Origin: Nitrososphaerota archaeon
Lineage (GTDB): Archaea; Thermoproteota; Nitrososphaeria; Nitrososphaerales; JACQRY01
DNA: 64,000 bases
Reading direction: 5' to 3'
NCBI GenBank assembly: GCA_016184315.1
Contig: JACPCU010000007.1
Span: 1-64,000, forward strand
Shown piece by piece: positions 1-9,348 of this stretch. Each line of letters begins with the position of its first letter. Positions within the stretch are counted from its first letter, which is position 1. The notes under the pieces were generated by a model, which had not been told where the DNA came from, did no database searches, and worked only from the letters and a program-made list of their open reading frames with translations. The position numbers and the translations under genes are program-made.

Positions 1-542
1 AGAACGTTCTTCACATAGATCTTGCCAATGTCGGTGTCCACCTCGATTTCGACGAAGCTAGCGCATTCCGTCTTCATGTCCCATCCTGGTGGTCTTGCTT
101 CGTCACCCAGCGTTGTGCCAACAATTTTGAGTGTCACGTAGGGAATGTCGGGGCAGCCGCCGCCGGAGATGTTCACAATCTTTCCGTTTCTCTTTTCATA
201 GGTTATCTTCATGTTGCCGCATCTCACCATCATGTAGTCGCCGAAGTCGACTTCTTTGACCAGTCTGCTCATCTGTAGAGGGGCAAGCTCGGGATCGGAG
301 GTCACGACTATGTCCACTGGTTTGATATCTTCTTGCGATAGAACCTTCTGCGCCTCAGGTAGCCTCGTTATGTCGACTCCAAGGGCTAGATCACAGCCTG
401 TCCTAATGTCTGGTGGTGGTGCCCCTGCCTTGACGCCAAGCTTTGCTTTTTCTAGAAGGTGGAGGCCTCTCATGGCGTCCTTGAAAATGTCAAACAGGAA
501 TAGGGCCACTTCTTTCTTCCCTGGTCTTTGCATGATGGACAT
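1..542 (-). CDS. DUF3343-like protein, partial (runs off left edge)
   Basis: The first 180 codons of a minus-strand gene are visible, starting at ATG 542 (a second in-frame ATG lies at 533). Residues 10-55 (…ALFLFD…, Cys50 in GCDLALGVDI) resemble the DUF3343 family, small proteins proposed to carry Se or S with a conserved Cys before LAL. The rest (VDIVVTSDPELAPL; GGGCPDIPYV; ending VEIEVDTDIGKIYVKNV) is not a family I can name, though its last visible stretch resembles strand-rich segments of xanthine dehydrogenase-type large subunits. A T/A-rich box (TTAAATAAAT) lies about 35 nt upstream. Function is not assigned. Confidence 0.6.
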   Translation of the reverse strand, partial: MSIMQRPGKKEVALFLFDIFKDAMRGLHLLEKAKLGVKAGAPPPDIRTGCDLALGVDITRLPEAQKVLSQEDIKPVDIVVTSDPELAPLQMSRLVKEVDFGDYMMVRCGNMKITYEKRNGKIVNISGGGCPDIPYVTLKIVGTTLGDEARPPGWDMKTECASFVEIEVDTDIGKIYVKNV

Positions 543-710
543 GATTGGCTGCTAAGTGTTTGGACTGGCTGATTTATTTAATTGTTTTCATGTAAATGGT
601 TCATAATGTTCCCGTGACGCCTATGTCGCCATGGTTTTCACATGTATTTCTCCGTTCAGACGGCAGAAGTCTCGAGACCTTTGAAGGGCGAGCGAAGGTT
701 GTCAGTTCTT

Positions 711-1373
711 CTACGGAGATTTGGTTGCTATGGTTGCCAGTTTGATAGTGCCTTGGTTTCTCTGGAATAGGGATGGTGTTATGCTGTACACTGCTGATGG
801 TCTTCCTGGTTTGCCCCTGGTGGATTGTTCTTCTTTCACTAGCCCCACCTCCATCAGGGCTCTGAGATGGTGGCGTACTGTGACCTCCTTCAGAGATAGT
901 CTTTCAGCCAGCTCCGGGATCCTCATCGGGCGACTTGCTAATGCGTTGATGAGCTCCAATCTGGGTCCACTAGCTAACGCGCCGCATACTCGAGGTAAGG
1001 GGGATCCCATCGTAAAGCATGACAATCCTTGGAAGAATTGTCCGATCGCGATGGTTCCTGCGGGTTTACCCTCCTTGTCTACCACAAGAACTTTGCTTGT
1101 CGGGTTCTTGGAGTAGAACTCAAGCAGCTCATCCAGCTGGGCGCCTTCCTGCACGACAGGAGGCGGAGAATGCATTACATCTTTTGCTTTTACATTATCA
1201 GGGCTGAGCCCCCGTGCTACAAGTCCGACGACATCGCTCTCACGAATGATTCCTACTACTTTGCCGTTCCGAAGAACGTAGATTTCTCCAGAACGGGCTT
1301 CACTCATGGTACTAGCAGCTTCCTTTACAGATGAGTTGCTCTCAATCTGAGAGAATGTTACTTGGCGAGACAA
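711..1373 (-). CDS. CBS-pair protein with C-terminal ArsR-like winged helix
   Basis: A 220-residue likely transcription regulator. Two CBS motifs (about residues 5-60, with EIYVLRNGKVVGIIRESDVV, and 65-120, with VLVVDKEGKPAGTI) normally bind adenine nucleotides. They are followed by a helix-turn-helix (about 135-200: LELINALASRPMRIPELAER, then VTVRHHLRALMEVGLVKEEQ). The first in-frame start is TTG at 1373. A strong TATA element 32-41 nt upstream fits a leaderless TTG start. The target is unknown. Confidence 0.82.
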   Translation of the reverse strand: MSRQVTFSQIESNSSVKEAASTMSEARSGEIYVLRNGKVVGIIRESDVVGLVARGLSPDNVKAKDVMHSPPPVVQEGAQLDELLEFYSKNPTSKVLVVDKEGKPAGTIAIGQFFQGLSCFTMGSPLPRVCGALASGPRLELINALASRPMRIPELAERLSLKEVTVRHHLRALMEVGLVKEEQSTRGKPGRPSAVYSITPSLFQRNQGTIKLATIATKSP

Positions 1374-1404
1374 TGGTCTGTTCCACCTGCGTGATAATAC
1401 TCTT

Positions 1405-1435
1405 CATATATATGGCAATAAGAATCCTATAAAAG
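1405..1435. promoter_or_regulatory. Two back-to-back TATA boxes
   Basis: CATATATATG at 1405-1414 sits the right distance upstream of the minus-strand CBS-HTH gene. CCTATAAAAG at 1426-1435 faces the plus strand, about 210 nt ahead of the membrane-protein gene at 1646. A small hairpin (CTCTTG…CAAGAG) lies near 1443-1464. The long plus leader holds no gene I can see. Confidence 0.5.
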
Positions 1436-1645
1436 ACTTCCCTCTTGCGGCTCTATTCAAGAGTCGAGACCTCTCTGTATCCCTCCTCACATCGCTCTAT
1501 AGGCCAGTTCGTTACCGGCGTGCTGAATTCAACAAGGTTGTGAGATCGAGGAGCATCCTTCCTGCGAAGAGTAAACATTGATACTCCATGGAGGCTGTCA
1601 CACCGTCCTCACTAGCGTCTTGACAACACACCGGAAATTCTTATT

Positions 1646-2350
1646 ATGAACACCGCCAGAAGCAGACTTGTGAAACGCAGGATCCTCTTTTCCGGCGTAG
1701 CGCTACTGATACTAGGCGTTTTCATCGCCAATGTTGCACCCGGCATCTTCGACCGTCTTATGGAAAGCATCGGCCTGACATCACTGCAAACCCGGGTTAT
1801 CGCCAAGGAAACAAGAGTGATTCAGATAAATGGCTTGGACTACAGTTTCCTAGCGCGACCTTTGGGCGGCGGCGTAAACGTTTTCCTCAATTATACTGTT
1901 CTGAGCGGTGGAAGTGCAAGTATTGTTCTGATGAGCGAAGACTCTTTTGCAGGCTGGGTGAGCAAACGGGACGCGTCTGCCAGCTTCTTCACTCTGCCCT
2001 CTAGGAATGGTACTCTCTCGTTTCAAACGCAATCGAAAGATGTCTACTACTTTGTGGCCGTTAATGGCGATGCACGACAGGTCGTCATGGCGCTCAGTCT
2101 CCAAGTTTCGGAAGACTTGACGCTGCCCTTCATATCCGCAGAAACTGGTGGAGCGATCCTCCTAGTGGTTGGGGTCATGATCTCAGGGGTAGGAATTTGG
2201 AACGAAGAGCGTGGGTCGAAATCACGCAGGAGATTAGAGTATGAAAGACTTGTACAAGCAGCGGTCGCCCTAGGTTTGACCACTGATGGCAAGAGCCCTG
2301 CGCGTTTGAGGGAAGAAATCATGAGAGAAACAAGAGCGAAATCCAGATGA
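1646..2350 (+). CDS. Membrane-anchored protein of unknown function
   Basis: A 234-residue protein with an N-terminal membrane segment (about 14-32), an extracellular beta-rich domain (about 50-155, including SGGSASIVLMSEDSFAGWV and YYFVAVNGDARQVVMALSLQ), a second membrane segment (about 160-182) and a basic cytoplasmic tail. This layout is common among archaeal surface proteins with a jelly-roll-like domain. No family is recognised. It is a single-gene unit. Confidence 0.7.
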   Translation: MNTARSRLVKRRILFSGVALLILGVFIANVAPGIFDRLMESIGLTSLQTRVIAKETRVIQINGLDYSFLARPLGGGVNVFLNYTVLSGGSASIVLMSEDSFAGWVSKRDASASFFTLPSRNGTLSFQTQSKDVYYFVAVNGDARQVVMALSLQVSEDLTLPFISAETGGAILLVVGVMISGVGIWNEERGSKSRRRLEYERLVQAAVALGLTTDGKSPARLREEIMRETRAKSR

Positions 2351-2458
2351 AACAAGACTACTGCCAGTCTTGAGCAAGAACGATGTTTGAGTCGGTTGGT
2401 CACGCAGAATAGGAAGACGACTGATTGCTGACGGGCCTTAGGTCTCTATCATTTGTCT

Positions 2459-3574
2459 CTAGGTTGATCTCTGTTCCACTGTAACCTGTGGTTCTTGTGG
2501 TTTCTTGAAAGCTTTGCCCAGTTCTCTGGCTTGGGCCTCAAGCTCAGCTCTCAGAGGCATCGGCGCAGGCTTCGGAGGGAGGAACCTTAGTGAATAGCCC
2601 TTTATCTGCTCTAACGAGTCTAAGGTTTGATCTACCATATAACTCTCCAAGTCTTTGCAGATCTGTTGCACACAGTCTATGTCCCGGTAAAGGGCTGTGC
2701 AGAGGCCGACTGCTGAAGCGCCCAACATGAAGCATTTCACCACGTCATCGGCGCCGTGGATTCCTCCTGATGGGAGCAGGTCTTTCTTGGCGACTCTTGC
2801 CATGTCAGCCAGTATGTAATATGTCATGAACTTACAGTATTGGCCTGAAACTTTGCTATATACGGGTCTGCCGGTGTATAGGTTGACGTCAAGGGTGGGC
2901 TCGGCTGACTGCAATGCGTGTCCGTCTAAGCCCGTTGACTCTACTTTTGGTACAGCGTCTGGGTTGCTTCTGACCCACCTGTAGGCGAAGGTTTTTGGGC
3001 ATAGCGGTATGTCTACTGCGTCTCTGACTGCCTTGATGACTTCGTGTAGGCGTTCGGGGGATTGAGACCAGTATGAGCCCAGTCTTTCATAGCCCATTCC
3101 GGGGTATTGCAGGTTTCTGAAGGGTCCTGCGCTTCCACAGACAAGGTCCATGTGTATGGCTGCTGCTCCTGCCTTCTCGAACTCCCTTGCTATGGTGGCT
3201 GCTTCTTCAGGGGAACGGGCGGAGAGGCTTCCGATTATGTGGGCGTTGAGCTTGTCGGCAAGGGGTTTACATTCTTTGATGAACTTGGCCATGTTTTTGT
3301 ATCCGGGGTTCTGCAGGGCTTCTGTTCCGTCGAGGGTGCGTTTCTCATCATCGTAGACCCAGTAGCATCTTGGTTGTGGAGTCGCCTCCCATCGTCGAGG
3401 CCAGTCACCCATGGGGTCCCATGTGGTTGACTTGGTGATTACTGCAGCGAGTCCCGACTTGAGCAGTCTCTTGATGCCCCAGTCGCTGACCGAGTATCCT
3501 GCTGCTTCTGCAACGAGCGGGTTCTTTAGTTCAAGCCCTAGGAACTTGACTTTTAGAACATCCTCCGGCTCCAT
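2459..3574 (-). CDS. Dihydroorotate dehydrogenase-like flavoprotein
   Basis: A 371-residue TIM-barrel FMN enzyme of the DHOD/PreA superfamily. VKFLGLELKNPLVAEAAG is the family N-terminus; PSGGIHGADDVVKCFMLGAS with SAVGLCTALY is the phosphate-binding end. In the position of the DHOD active-site loop (SCPN) it reads LVCGSAG, so a Cys is present but the following Asn is not. There is no ferredoxin domain. The substrate may be dihydropyrimidine-like or something else. It stands alone, so pyrimidine biosynthesis is not supported by context. Confidence 0.75.
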   Translation of the reverse strand: MEPEDVLKVKFLGLELKNPLVAEAAGYSVSDWGIKRLLKSGLAAVITKSTTWDPMGDWPRRWEATPQPRCYWVYDDEKRTLDGTEALQNPGYKNMAKFIKECKPLADKLNAHIIGSLSARSPEEAATIAREFEKAGAAAIHMDLVCGSAGPFRNLQYPGMGYERLGSYWSQSPERLHEVIKAVRDAVDIPLCPKTFAYRWVRSNPDAVPKVESTGLDGHALQSAEPTLDVNLYTGRPVYSKVSGQYCKFMTYYILADMARVAKKDLLPSGGIHGADDVVKCFMLGASAVGLCTALYRDIDCVQQICKDLESYMVDQTLDSLEQIKGYSLRFLPPKPAPMPLRAELEAQARELGKAFKKPQEPQVTVEQRST

Positions 3575-3643
3575 GGTTTCTGCTTTTTTTGAGCCAAATT
3601 TAAAGATTATATTTCCAAATCGTATTCAGTCAAGTTGTTAGCT

Positions 3644-3895
3644 ATGAATAGTGTTGAGTTTCTATGCAAACTCAGTGATCTAGGCTTAAATATTCCAAAG
3701 ATGGCAAACTCTTCTATGTCTTATCTCGTTTGTGTGTCTTGCGGATATGAACAGGATCTGCCCGAGCACCATGGCACTACCATGGGTGTACAAAAGTCAG
3801 GTTCGGGGGAGCCTGAAAAGCTAACCTGCGCTGTTTGTGGTGACGCAATCAGTGTTCCCATGCATTGCGGTCAGCTTATGAAGCTGGTTGACTAG
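3644..3895 (+). CDS. Small two-zinc-knuckle protein
   Basis: An 83-residue protein with two CxxC pairs (CVSCGYEQDLPEHHG and CAVCGDAISVPMHCGQLM), each followed by a PxHxG-type loop, as in small archaeal zinc-ribbon proteins. ATG 3644 is preferred over TTG 3635 because an AT-rich promoter-like stretch (AAATTTAAAG, about 3597-3606) lies about 40 nt ahead. Its 3' end overlaps the end of the convergent KaiC-like gene by 20 nt. Confidence 0.68.
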   Translation: MNSVEFLCKLSDLGLNIPKMANSSMSYLVCVSCGYEQDLPEHHGTTMGVQKSGSGEPEKLTCAVCGDAISVPMHCGQLMKLVD

Positions 3896-4832
3896 TTCCC
3901 GCCGGGGCAGATTCGGGCGCAAACCCTTGGATGGCTGATCTCAGCCTCTCCAGTTGATCTGGTGCTTCGGGTAGACCTACGTATATCGTCTGATTCCCGA
4001 TGTAGAATGGAAGCCATTCGTCAAAGAATTGTGCTCCTCTTATCTTCGAAACTCTGAAGTACCGTTTAGGCCGTGACCCGGACTGGTCTATTTTCAGTTC
4101 AACGAGGGCATCGGCCATCAATTCAAGTTTCTTCTGATCTTCTTGGGATATTGCTCCAAGACCCAATGTGAAGAAAAGCGACCCTCCTCTAGCTTTAACT
4201 TTCGCACCTATGGTCAGCAAGAACTTGATGACGGCCGAGCTCTCCCTGTAAGTGAATAGTGGCGTAATCGAGTCTAAGAAGATCCGAACCTGTCGATCGG
4301 CTCCAGATGTTTCGATTATTGAAGAAAGCTGGATGTTAAGGTCGTTTAGGTCGCCGGGGGTAGTGATATGGTTCTTCTCTTCGCTTTGTACTCCGCCGAC
4401 GCAGGAGTAACAGTCCAAGAAGATCATTTGCCCTTGAGCCTCAAAACCACCCAGCTCTTTCGCGAATCTCTTCAGATTCAACTTTACCTGTGAAGGGAAC
4501 TCGTCTAGGGCTACATAGACACAGGTCATCGAGTTTCTCAGATACAGTTCTATCATCTTATAGAGCAGTGCCGATTTCCCGACACCTGATCCTCCGTAAA
4601 TCATGTATGTGCGCATCCCGGGCAACCAGCCCAGCATTCTCTCACATTTGTCACAATAGCAGAGCCCTGAGTGCAGATCACTGACCGATTGTTTTCCACA
4701 TATGGGGCATGCTGTTGCGATATTGGCTCCATCTGTGCTGGCTGTCCCTCGGGGTATCGCCATTAGGTTGTCTAGGAACTGTTCCTGCGCAGATTCTAGA
4801 TAAGTCTTCTTACACCTTAAACATCGGTTCAA
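3876..4832 (-). CDS. KaiC/RecA-like ATPase with zinc-binding N-terminus
   Basis: A 318-residue P-loop ATPase. The first 65 residues hold three CxxC pairs (C4/C7, C42/C45, C60/C63), probably a zinc module. Walker A is GGSGVGKS at 80-87 and Walker B is RIFLDSITPL. Later parts match KaiC-type folds (GAISQEDQKKLELMADALVE). The single ATPase domain and lack of a known partner leave its role open; signalling or archaellum-type roles are both possible. The start is TTG, immediately after an in-frame stop. Confidence 0.72.
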   Translation of the reverse strand: MNRCLRCKKTYLESAQEQFLDNLMAIPRGTASTDGANIATACPICGKQSVSDLHSGLCYCDKCERMLGWLPGMRTYMIYGGSGVGKSALLYKMIELYLRNSMTCVYVALDEFPSQVKLNLKRFAKELGGFEAQGQMIFLDCYSCVGGVQSEEKNHITTPGDLNDLNIQLSSIIETSGADRQVRIFLDSITPLFTYRESSAVIKFLLTIGAKVKARGGSLFFTLGLGAISQEDQKKLELMADALVELKIDQSGSRPKRYFRVSKIRGAQFFDEWLPFYIGNQTIYVGLPEAPDQLERLRSAIQGFAPESAPAGTSQPAS

Positions 4833-4855
4833 TCAGTCAGGAGTCCATTTCATGT

Positions 4856-6109
4856 CTATTTGTCTTTCAAAGGCAGTAAAAGCAACAATGATGCCGAAAC
4901 GAAGATTGTAGCAACTATGAAGCTCGTTGCGTAGCCAAAGACAAATGAGAACCATCCAGAGGCGTAGGCGCCGACAGAAGCGCCTATTCCCGTTATAGCG
5001 CTGTAGATGCCAAGAAACTCTCCTTGTCTCCCTTTTGGCAGTATCTTCAGTATTATCGTCGAGATCGAAGTATATGTTGCACTGAATGCCATGCCCATTA
5101 TGAGGAAGGTGACGAAGGTTGCAATAAAGAAAGGTTGGCCATGAAGAAAGAGGGCGGATACTGTAGCAGATGACGAGCCTATTATTCTCAGCGCCACGGC
5201 GTAGTGTCCCACTCTCATCTCCCTATACTTTTTCATCATTTGGGCTGCTACTGGGAAAGACAGCGTATTTACTAGGCTCAGAAAGGAATATGCCAAGAAC
5301 ACGTTTCCCTCTGAGGATTCTGCAGACAGAAGCGGTGTGTAAGACGTGAAGAAGATGCTGCCCCCTATGAAGAAGAAGGTCATGGCGACATAGAGCGTGA
5401 GCAGATCCCGACCAGTGCCAATTCTGACCGCCCTCCAGAATGTTCTGAAGTCGTGGAGCGACGGCGTTTTCAAGAAGATGGTGGGCAGTGAGAACAACCT
5501 ATGGGACAGACTCTCAGGGGATTTGGTTACAACTCTTCTTTCCAAGGTGAGAGGCGGTTCAGGAATCAACCAGAATGACAAAGCTATCGAGAAAGATGAA
5601 AGCATTACAAGATATGTGACAAAGGTTTGCAGAGGAAAATACGCAAGCCAGATTGCGGCAGGCAAAGTTCCAATCATATATCCAATCGTTGCCATAGCTG
5701 ACGACTTGGCGAAGGTTGAGCCTAGCTCAGCCTTAGAAGACGTCTCAATTACAAGCAGATTTACCGCTGGAGCAGCCGCTGCCCCTATGAACCCGTAGAT
5801 CACGTATAACAGAATCGTTGACGGTAAACTCCTAGTGAAGAAGAACATGGCTAAGAGAATTGTTCCGGAAACATAGGATAGCATGATAAGCGGTCTTCGC
5901 CTCCTGATGGTATCAGTCATCTGGCCCCACAGCAGAGAAGCAGGTATGATCGAAAGGTTGTAGAATGAAGAGGCCACTCCCACGTCCACAACAGAGCCAC
6001 CTAGTGAAAGAATGTGGAGAGGGATGAGTATGCTTAATCCTCCTGAAGCCCCACTTACAGGGAGGAGTGCCCACAACCATCTAGCCCCCGTGACTTTTTT
6101 CTCTGCCAT
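4856..6109 (-). CDS. MFS transporter
   Basis: About 417 residues with roughly 12 hydrophobic helices. The loop WGQMTDTIRRRRPLIM matches the MFS signature between helices 2 and 3, and GRQGEFLGIYSAITGIG fits the drug/sugar-efflux branch. ATG 6109 (MAEKKVTG) is preferred over an upstream TTG at 6154, because it leaves the usual short cytosolic N-terminus. The substrate cannot be inferred. A 165-nt gap without a gene separates it from the ABC ATPase gene upstream. Confidence 0.85.
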   Translation of the reverse strand: MAEKKVTGARWLWALLPVSGASGGLSILIPLHILSLGGSVVDVGVASSFYNLSIIPASLLWGQMTDTIRRRRPLIMLSYVSGTILLAMFFFTRSLPSTILLYVIYGFIGAAAAPAVNLLVIETSSKAELGSTFAKSSAMATIGYMIGTLPAAIWLAYFPLQTFVTYLVMLSSFSIALSFWLIPEPPLTLERRVVTKSPESLSHRLFSLPTIFLKTPSLHDFRTFWRAVRIGTGRDLLTLYVAMTFFFIGGSIFFTSYTPLLSAESSEGNVFLAYSFLSLVNTLSFPVAAQMMKKYREMRVGHYAVALRIIGSSSATVSALFLHGQPFFIATFVTFLIMGMAFSATYTSISTIILKILPKGRQGEFLGIYSAITGIGASVGAYASGWFSFVFGYATSFIVATIFVSASLLLLLPLKDK

Positions 6110-6319
6110 ATGTTTGCGCCCACAGAAGACTATCAGATCATCACGGTCGATCAAACACTAGGGATTTGTTAATGTGATCTTGTCTCCACTGGTGCCAACA
6201 AAGACTTCGGTTCAGACAAGAGCGGCCCCCTTTTTGACACTTGTTCAGGTGAACTTCTCCCAGTAACATAGGGAGCGCCCTGAAACGATACAAGGTTATC
6301 TGAGTCTCTGAAATCTCTC

Positions 6320-7315
6320 CTATACGAACTTATCAGCGTGATGGCAAGCCACAAAGTGGTCCTTTGCCAAAGCATCTATTAAAGGAGGTTCTTGCTTCTT
6401 GCATATCTCCGTGGCATATCTGCACCTAGGGTGGAAACGACAGCCGGAAGGTGGGTTTATGGGGCTGGGCACGTCGCCAGCTAGGATTATCCTCTCCCTC
6501 TTTGTCTTGGGATCAGGGATCGGCACAGCCGAAATGAGTGCTTGTGTGTATGGATTCAGAGGCTTGTCGAAGAGTTCCTCACTCTTAGCATATTCGAAGA
6601 TCTTCCCGAGGTACATCACCGCAACATGGTGGCTGACTTGTCTAACTGAACTCAAGTCATGCGATATGTAGAGATATGTCAACTCCTTTTCTTTCTGCAA
6701 ATCCATGATTAGATTCAATATTTGTGCTCTGATTGAAACGTCAAGGGATGAGACCGGTTCATCGGCGACTATGAGTTTTGGATCTGAAGCGAGTGCTCTA
6801 GCTATGCATATCCTCTGTCGCTGACCTCCGCTGAATTCATGAGGATATCTCTCCGCGTGGTACTCTTCAAGTCCTACCATCCTGAGTAGTTCATACACTT
6901 TTTCGTTCCATTCGCTTCTCGGGATATGCTGATGAATTACGCATGGTTCGCTGACTATGTCATAGACCGTCATCCTAGGGTCGAGCGAGCCATATGGGTT
7001 CTGAAAGATCATCTGCATACCCCTTCTGAACCTTCTGACTTTCTCGTCGTTAGTGTCATCCAGTGTTTCATGGACTTCCTTCTCGTCCACAAATGCGTGT
7101 CCAGCATCAGGTCTTTCAAGGCCTAAGAGTACCTTGGCGGTTGTAGATTTTCCGCAGCCGCTCTCACCCACCAAACCGAGGGTCTGTCCTTTAGCTATGG
7201 AGAAGCTAACGCCGTCAACAGCATGTACTGCGCCGGTCTGTTTCTTGAGGAGTATTCCGCGTTTATAGACTGGATAGTACTTGACCAGATCTTGGGCCTT
7301 GACAAATTCCTCCAC
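6320..7315 (-). CDS. oppF: Oligopeptide/dipeptide ABC transporter ATPase (DppF/OppF type)
   Basis: A 331-residue ATP-binding subunit with Walker A GESGCGKST, signature HEFSGGQRQRICIARAL, Walker B LIVADEPVSSLD and H-loop YISHDLS. The C-terminal oligo/dipeptide extension has the Cys-rich end CRFHPRCRYATEICKKQEPP, which in characterised homologues holds a [4Fe-4S] cluster. It starts with GTG 3 nt after its partner ATPase gene, so the two are co-transcribed. They presumably drive the permeases at 12.6-14.5 kb. Confidence 0.93.
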   Translation of the reverse strand: MEEFVKAQDLVKYYPVYKRGILLKKQTGAVHAVDGVSFSIAKGQTLGLVGESGCGKSTTAKVLLGLERPDAGHAFVDEKEVHETLDDTNDEKVRRFRRGMQMIFQNPYGSLDPRMTVYDIVSEPCVIHQHIPRSEWNEKVYELLRMVGLEEYHAERYPHEFSGGQRQRICIARALASDPKLIVADEPVSSLDVSIRAQILNLIMDLQKEKELTYLYISHDLSSVRQVSHHVAVMYLGKIFEYAKSEELFDKPLNPYTQALISAVPIPDPKTKRERIILAGDVPSPINPPSGCRFHPRCRYATEICKKQEPPLIDALAKDHFVACHHADKFV

Positions 7316-7318
7316 GGG

Positions 7319-8308
7319 TTATGCTCCTCCAACGAGGGCAAGTTCCCGCCACCGATGACAAGCAACATAATGATTTCCATCAATCTTTTCCAGCTCGGGA
7401 ACCTTCTGACTGCATATCTCCTTAGCATAGGGACAGCGAGGATGAAACCTGCATCCAGAAGGTGGTTCGATGAGGTTCGGGATGTTGCCTTTGATTACGC
7501 CTAACTTCTTGTGTCTGTCAAGTCTAGGTACTGCTTCCAGCAGAGCTTCTGTGTATGGGTGCTTTGGCGAATAGAAGAGGTCATGGGTATTTGCGGCTTC
7601 GCAGACATTCCCCGCGTAGAGCACCACAATTCGCTGGGCCATATCGGCGACTATACCCATATCGTGGGTAATGATAACCATAGACATTCCGAGATTGTTG
7701 TGGAGGCCTCTCATCAGGTCCAAGACTTGTGCCTGAATTGTGACATCAAGGTTTGTCGTAGGCTCATCAGCAAAAAGAATCTTTGGGCTTAACGCCAATG
7801 CTCGAGCTATGCAGATTCTCTGCCTCATTCCTCCGCTGAATTCGTGAGGGTACATGTGAATTCTCTTTTCCGGTTCTGGTATGCCAACCCGTTGGAAGAG
7901 CTCAGTAGTCCTCTCTACTGCTTCTTTCTTGGGCATGCCTTCATGATACATTATGATTTCTTGCACTTGATCTCCTACGGTAAAAAGCGGGTCCAAAGAC
8001 GAGGATGGATCTTGGAAGACTATGGCAACCTTCCTACCTCTAACTCTCGCCATTTCCTTCTCGCTCTTGGCGAGTAGATCCTCCCCCTCAAGGTAGACCT
8101 TGCCAGATACGATTCTTCCAGGCCTTGGAACTAGCCTCAACACGGATAAAGCTGTAACCGTCTTCCCTGAGCCAGATTCTCCCACAAGCCCTACAATTTC
8201 GCGTTCCCCTAATTGAAAGGATATCCCGTCTACTGCCTTAACTATCCCGTTCTCAGTGTAGAAGTAAGTCTTCAATTCGTGAACATTGAGGATATGATGA
8301 TCTTCCAA
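7319..8308 (-). CDS. oppD: Oligopeptide/dipeptide ABC transporter ATPase (DppD/OppD type)
   Basis: A 329-residue ATPase: Walker A GESGSGKTV, signature HEFSGGMRQRICIARAL, Walker B ILFADEPTTNLD, H-loop IITHDMG, and a C-terminal CRFHPRCPYAKEICSQ segment of the peptide-importer type. The start is TTG 8308, supported by AGGAG a few bases upstream. First gene of a two-gene unit with the DppF-type ATPase. Confidence 0.93.
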   Translation of the reverse strand: MEDHHILNVHELKTYFYTENGIVKAVDGISFQLGEREIVGLVGESGSGKTVTALSVLRLVPRPGRIVSGKVYLEGEDLLAKSEKEMARVRGRKVAIVFQDPSSSLDPLFTVGDQVQEIIMYHEGMPKKEAVERTTELFQRVGIPEPEKRIHMYPHEFSGGMRQRICIARALALSPKILFADEPTTNLDVTIQAQVLDLMRGLHNNLGMSMVIITHDMGIVADMAQRIVVLYAGNVCEAANTHDLFYSPKHPYTEALLEAVPRLDRHKKLGVIKGNIPNLIEPPSGCRFHPRCPYAKEICSQKVPELEKIDGNHYVACHRWRELALVGGA

Positions 8309-8386
8309 GGTAGCTCCTGTGATTGGGAATTAATTCCGAGTAATCAATTATTAACTTTATGCGTATTTGCAAAATCACGTTGCTTC

Positions 8387-9298
8387 TTACAGAACGCCAA
8401 GCTCCTGAGCTAAGCCTTCCATCCCTGAGCTTCTGGACACCACCATGAAGTTGTCAAGGATCCTGTATGAAAACCAACTGGGATAAGCCCTTCTGACAGC
8501 TTCTGCTTGGGCGACCGCGACATCGGTACTAGGGAAAGAGAGCACCGCCTTAATCATCAGTTGGCCACCAACCAGATCTAGTGAACGTAGAGTAATCTTT
8601 GCTTCAGGTACCACACTCTGAAATAAGGTCATGGAGAAACCCATCCTTGCGTTGCCGGAAAGGTGGCGGGCATACCGTATGTCCCTGCCGTCAAACAATC
8701 TATCGCCGCGAGCATCATCCGTGTCTATTACAGTCTTCAACCAAGCAAGGGCATCGCTTCCTCCTATGGCGAAAATGGCGTGTTCCGAGATAAAGACCAT
8801 ATAACCTCCGATAAGCTGAGGAGTTCTGGCGTCGATCCTATTGATTACCTTATAGATGCTTACGCCGCTATACCTTTCTTGGGGAGTACTTGGACTCACG
8901 GCCGCTGAAAGGTCATCCATGGCTTGCGATAATGGCTTCATGAGTTGAATTATGGTGGAGTCTCTTCCTGCATTAGGAAGAGTCAGAGTAGAAATGTATT
9001 GCATCTCTCTGGGAAGAATAGACACATTCGCTCCAACAATGTTGATAAGAGGTTTACTTGGGAGTAGGTCCTCGGATTGCTCCAAAACTGCAGTGTAATT
9101 AAGGAAGATAAGATGCTCTGTCTTTGAAGGAACGAAATCCATCCATCTCTCTTGTTTGAAGTCGATTTTCTCTGGTAGATGCTCAATCTTCGGCTGCCCT
9201 GCTGACCATACCAAAGCGAGCAACATTACGACCAGTACGCCAAAGGTAATGCCGAAAGAGAAATAGAAAATCCTTCGGCTCGTTGAAGGTCGACCCAA
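8387..9298 (-). CDS. Membrane-anchored protein of unknown function
   Basis: A 303-residue protein with one N-terminal membrane helix (about 9-32) and an extracellular domain. It has repeated statements of an alternating beta-alpha pattern (VSIYKVINRID; GGYMVFISEHAIFAIGGSDA), but I recognise no family. It lies between the ABC ATPases and the binding protein, on the same strand, so it could be an accessory of the importer. That is inference from position only. The start is TTG. Confidence 0.65.
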   Translation of the reverse strand: MGRPSTSRRIFYFSFGITFGVLVVMLLALVWSAGQPKIEHLPEKIDFKQERWMDFVPSKTEHLIFLNYTAVLEQSEDLLPSKPLINIVGANVSILPREMQYISTLTLPNAGRDSTIIQLMKPLSQAMDDLSAAVSPSTPQERYSGVSIYKVINRIDARTPQLIGGYMVFISEHAIFAIGGSDALAWLKTVIDTDDARGDRLFDGRDIRYARHLSGNARMGFSMTLFQSVVPEAKITLRSLDLVGGQLMIKAVLSFPSTDVAVAQAEAVRRAYPSWFSYRILDNFMVVSRSSGMEGLAQELGVL

Positions 9299-9348
9299 TA
9301 TGACCTAACCTAGACCTTTCTGACACACCTCGATTTTTACTTATAAAG

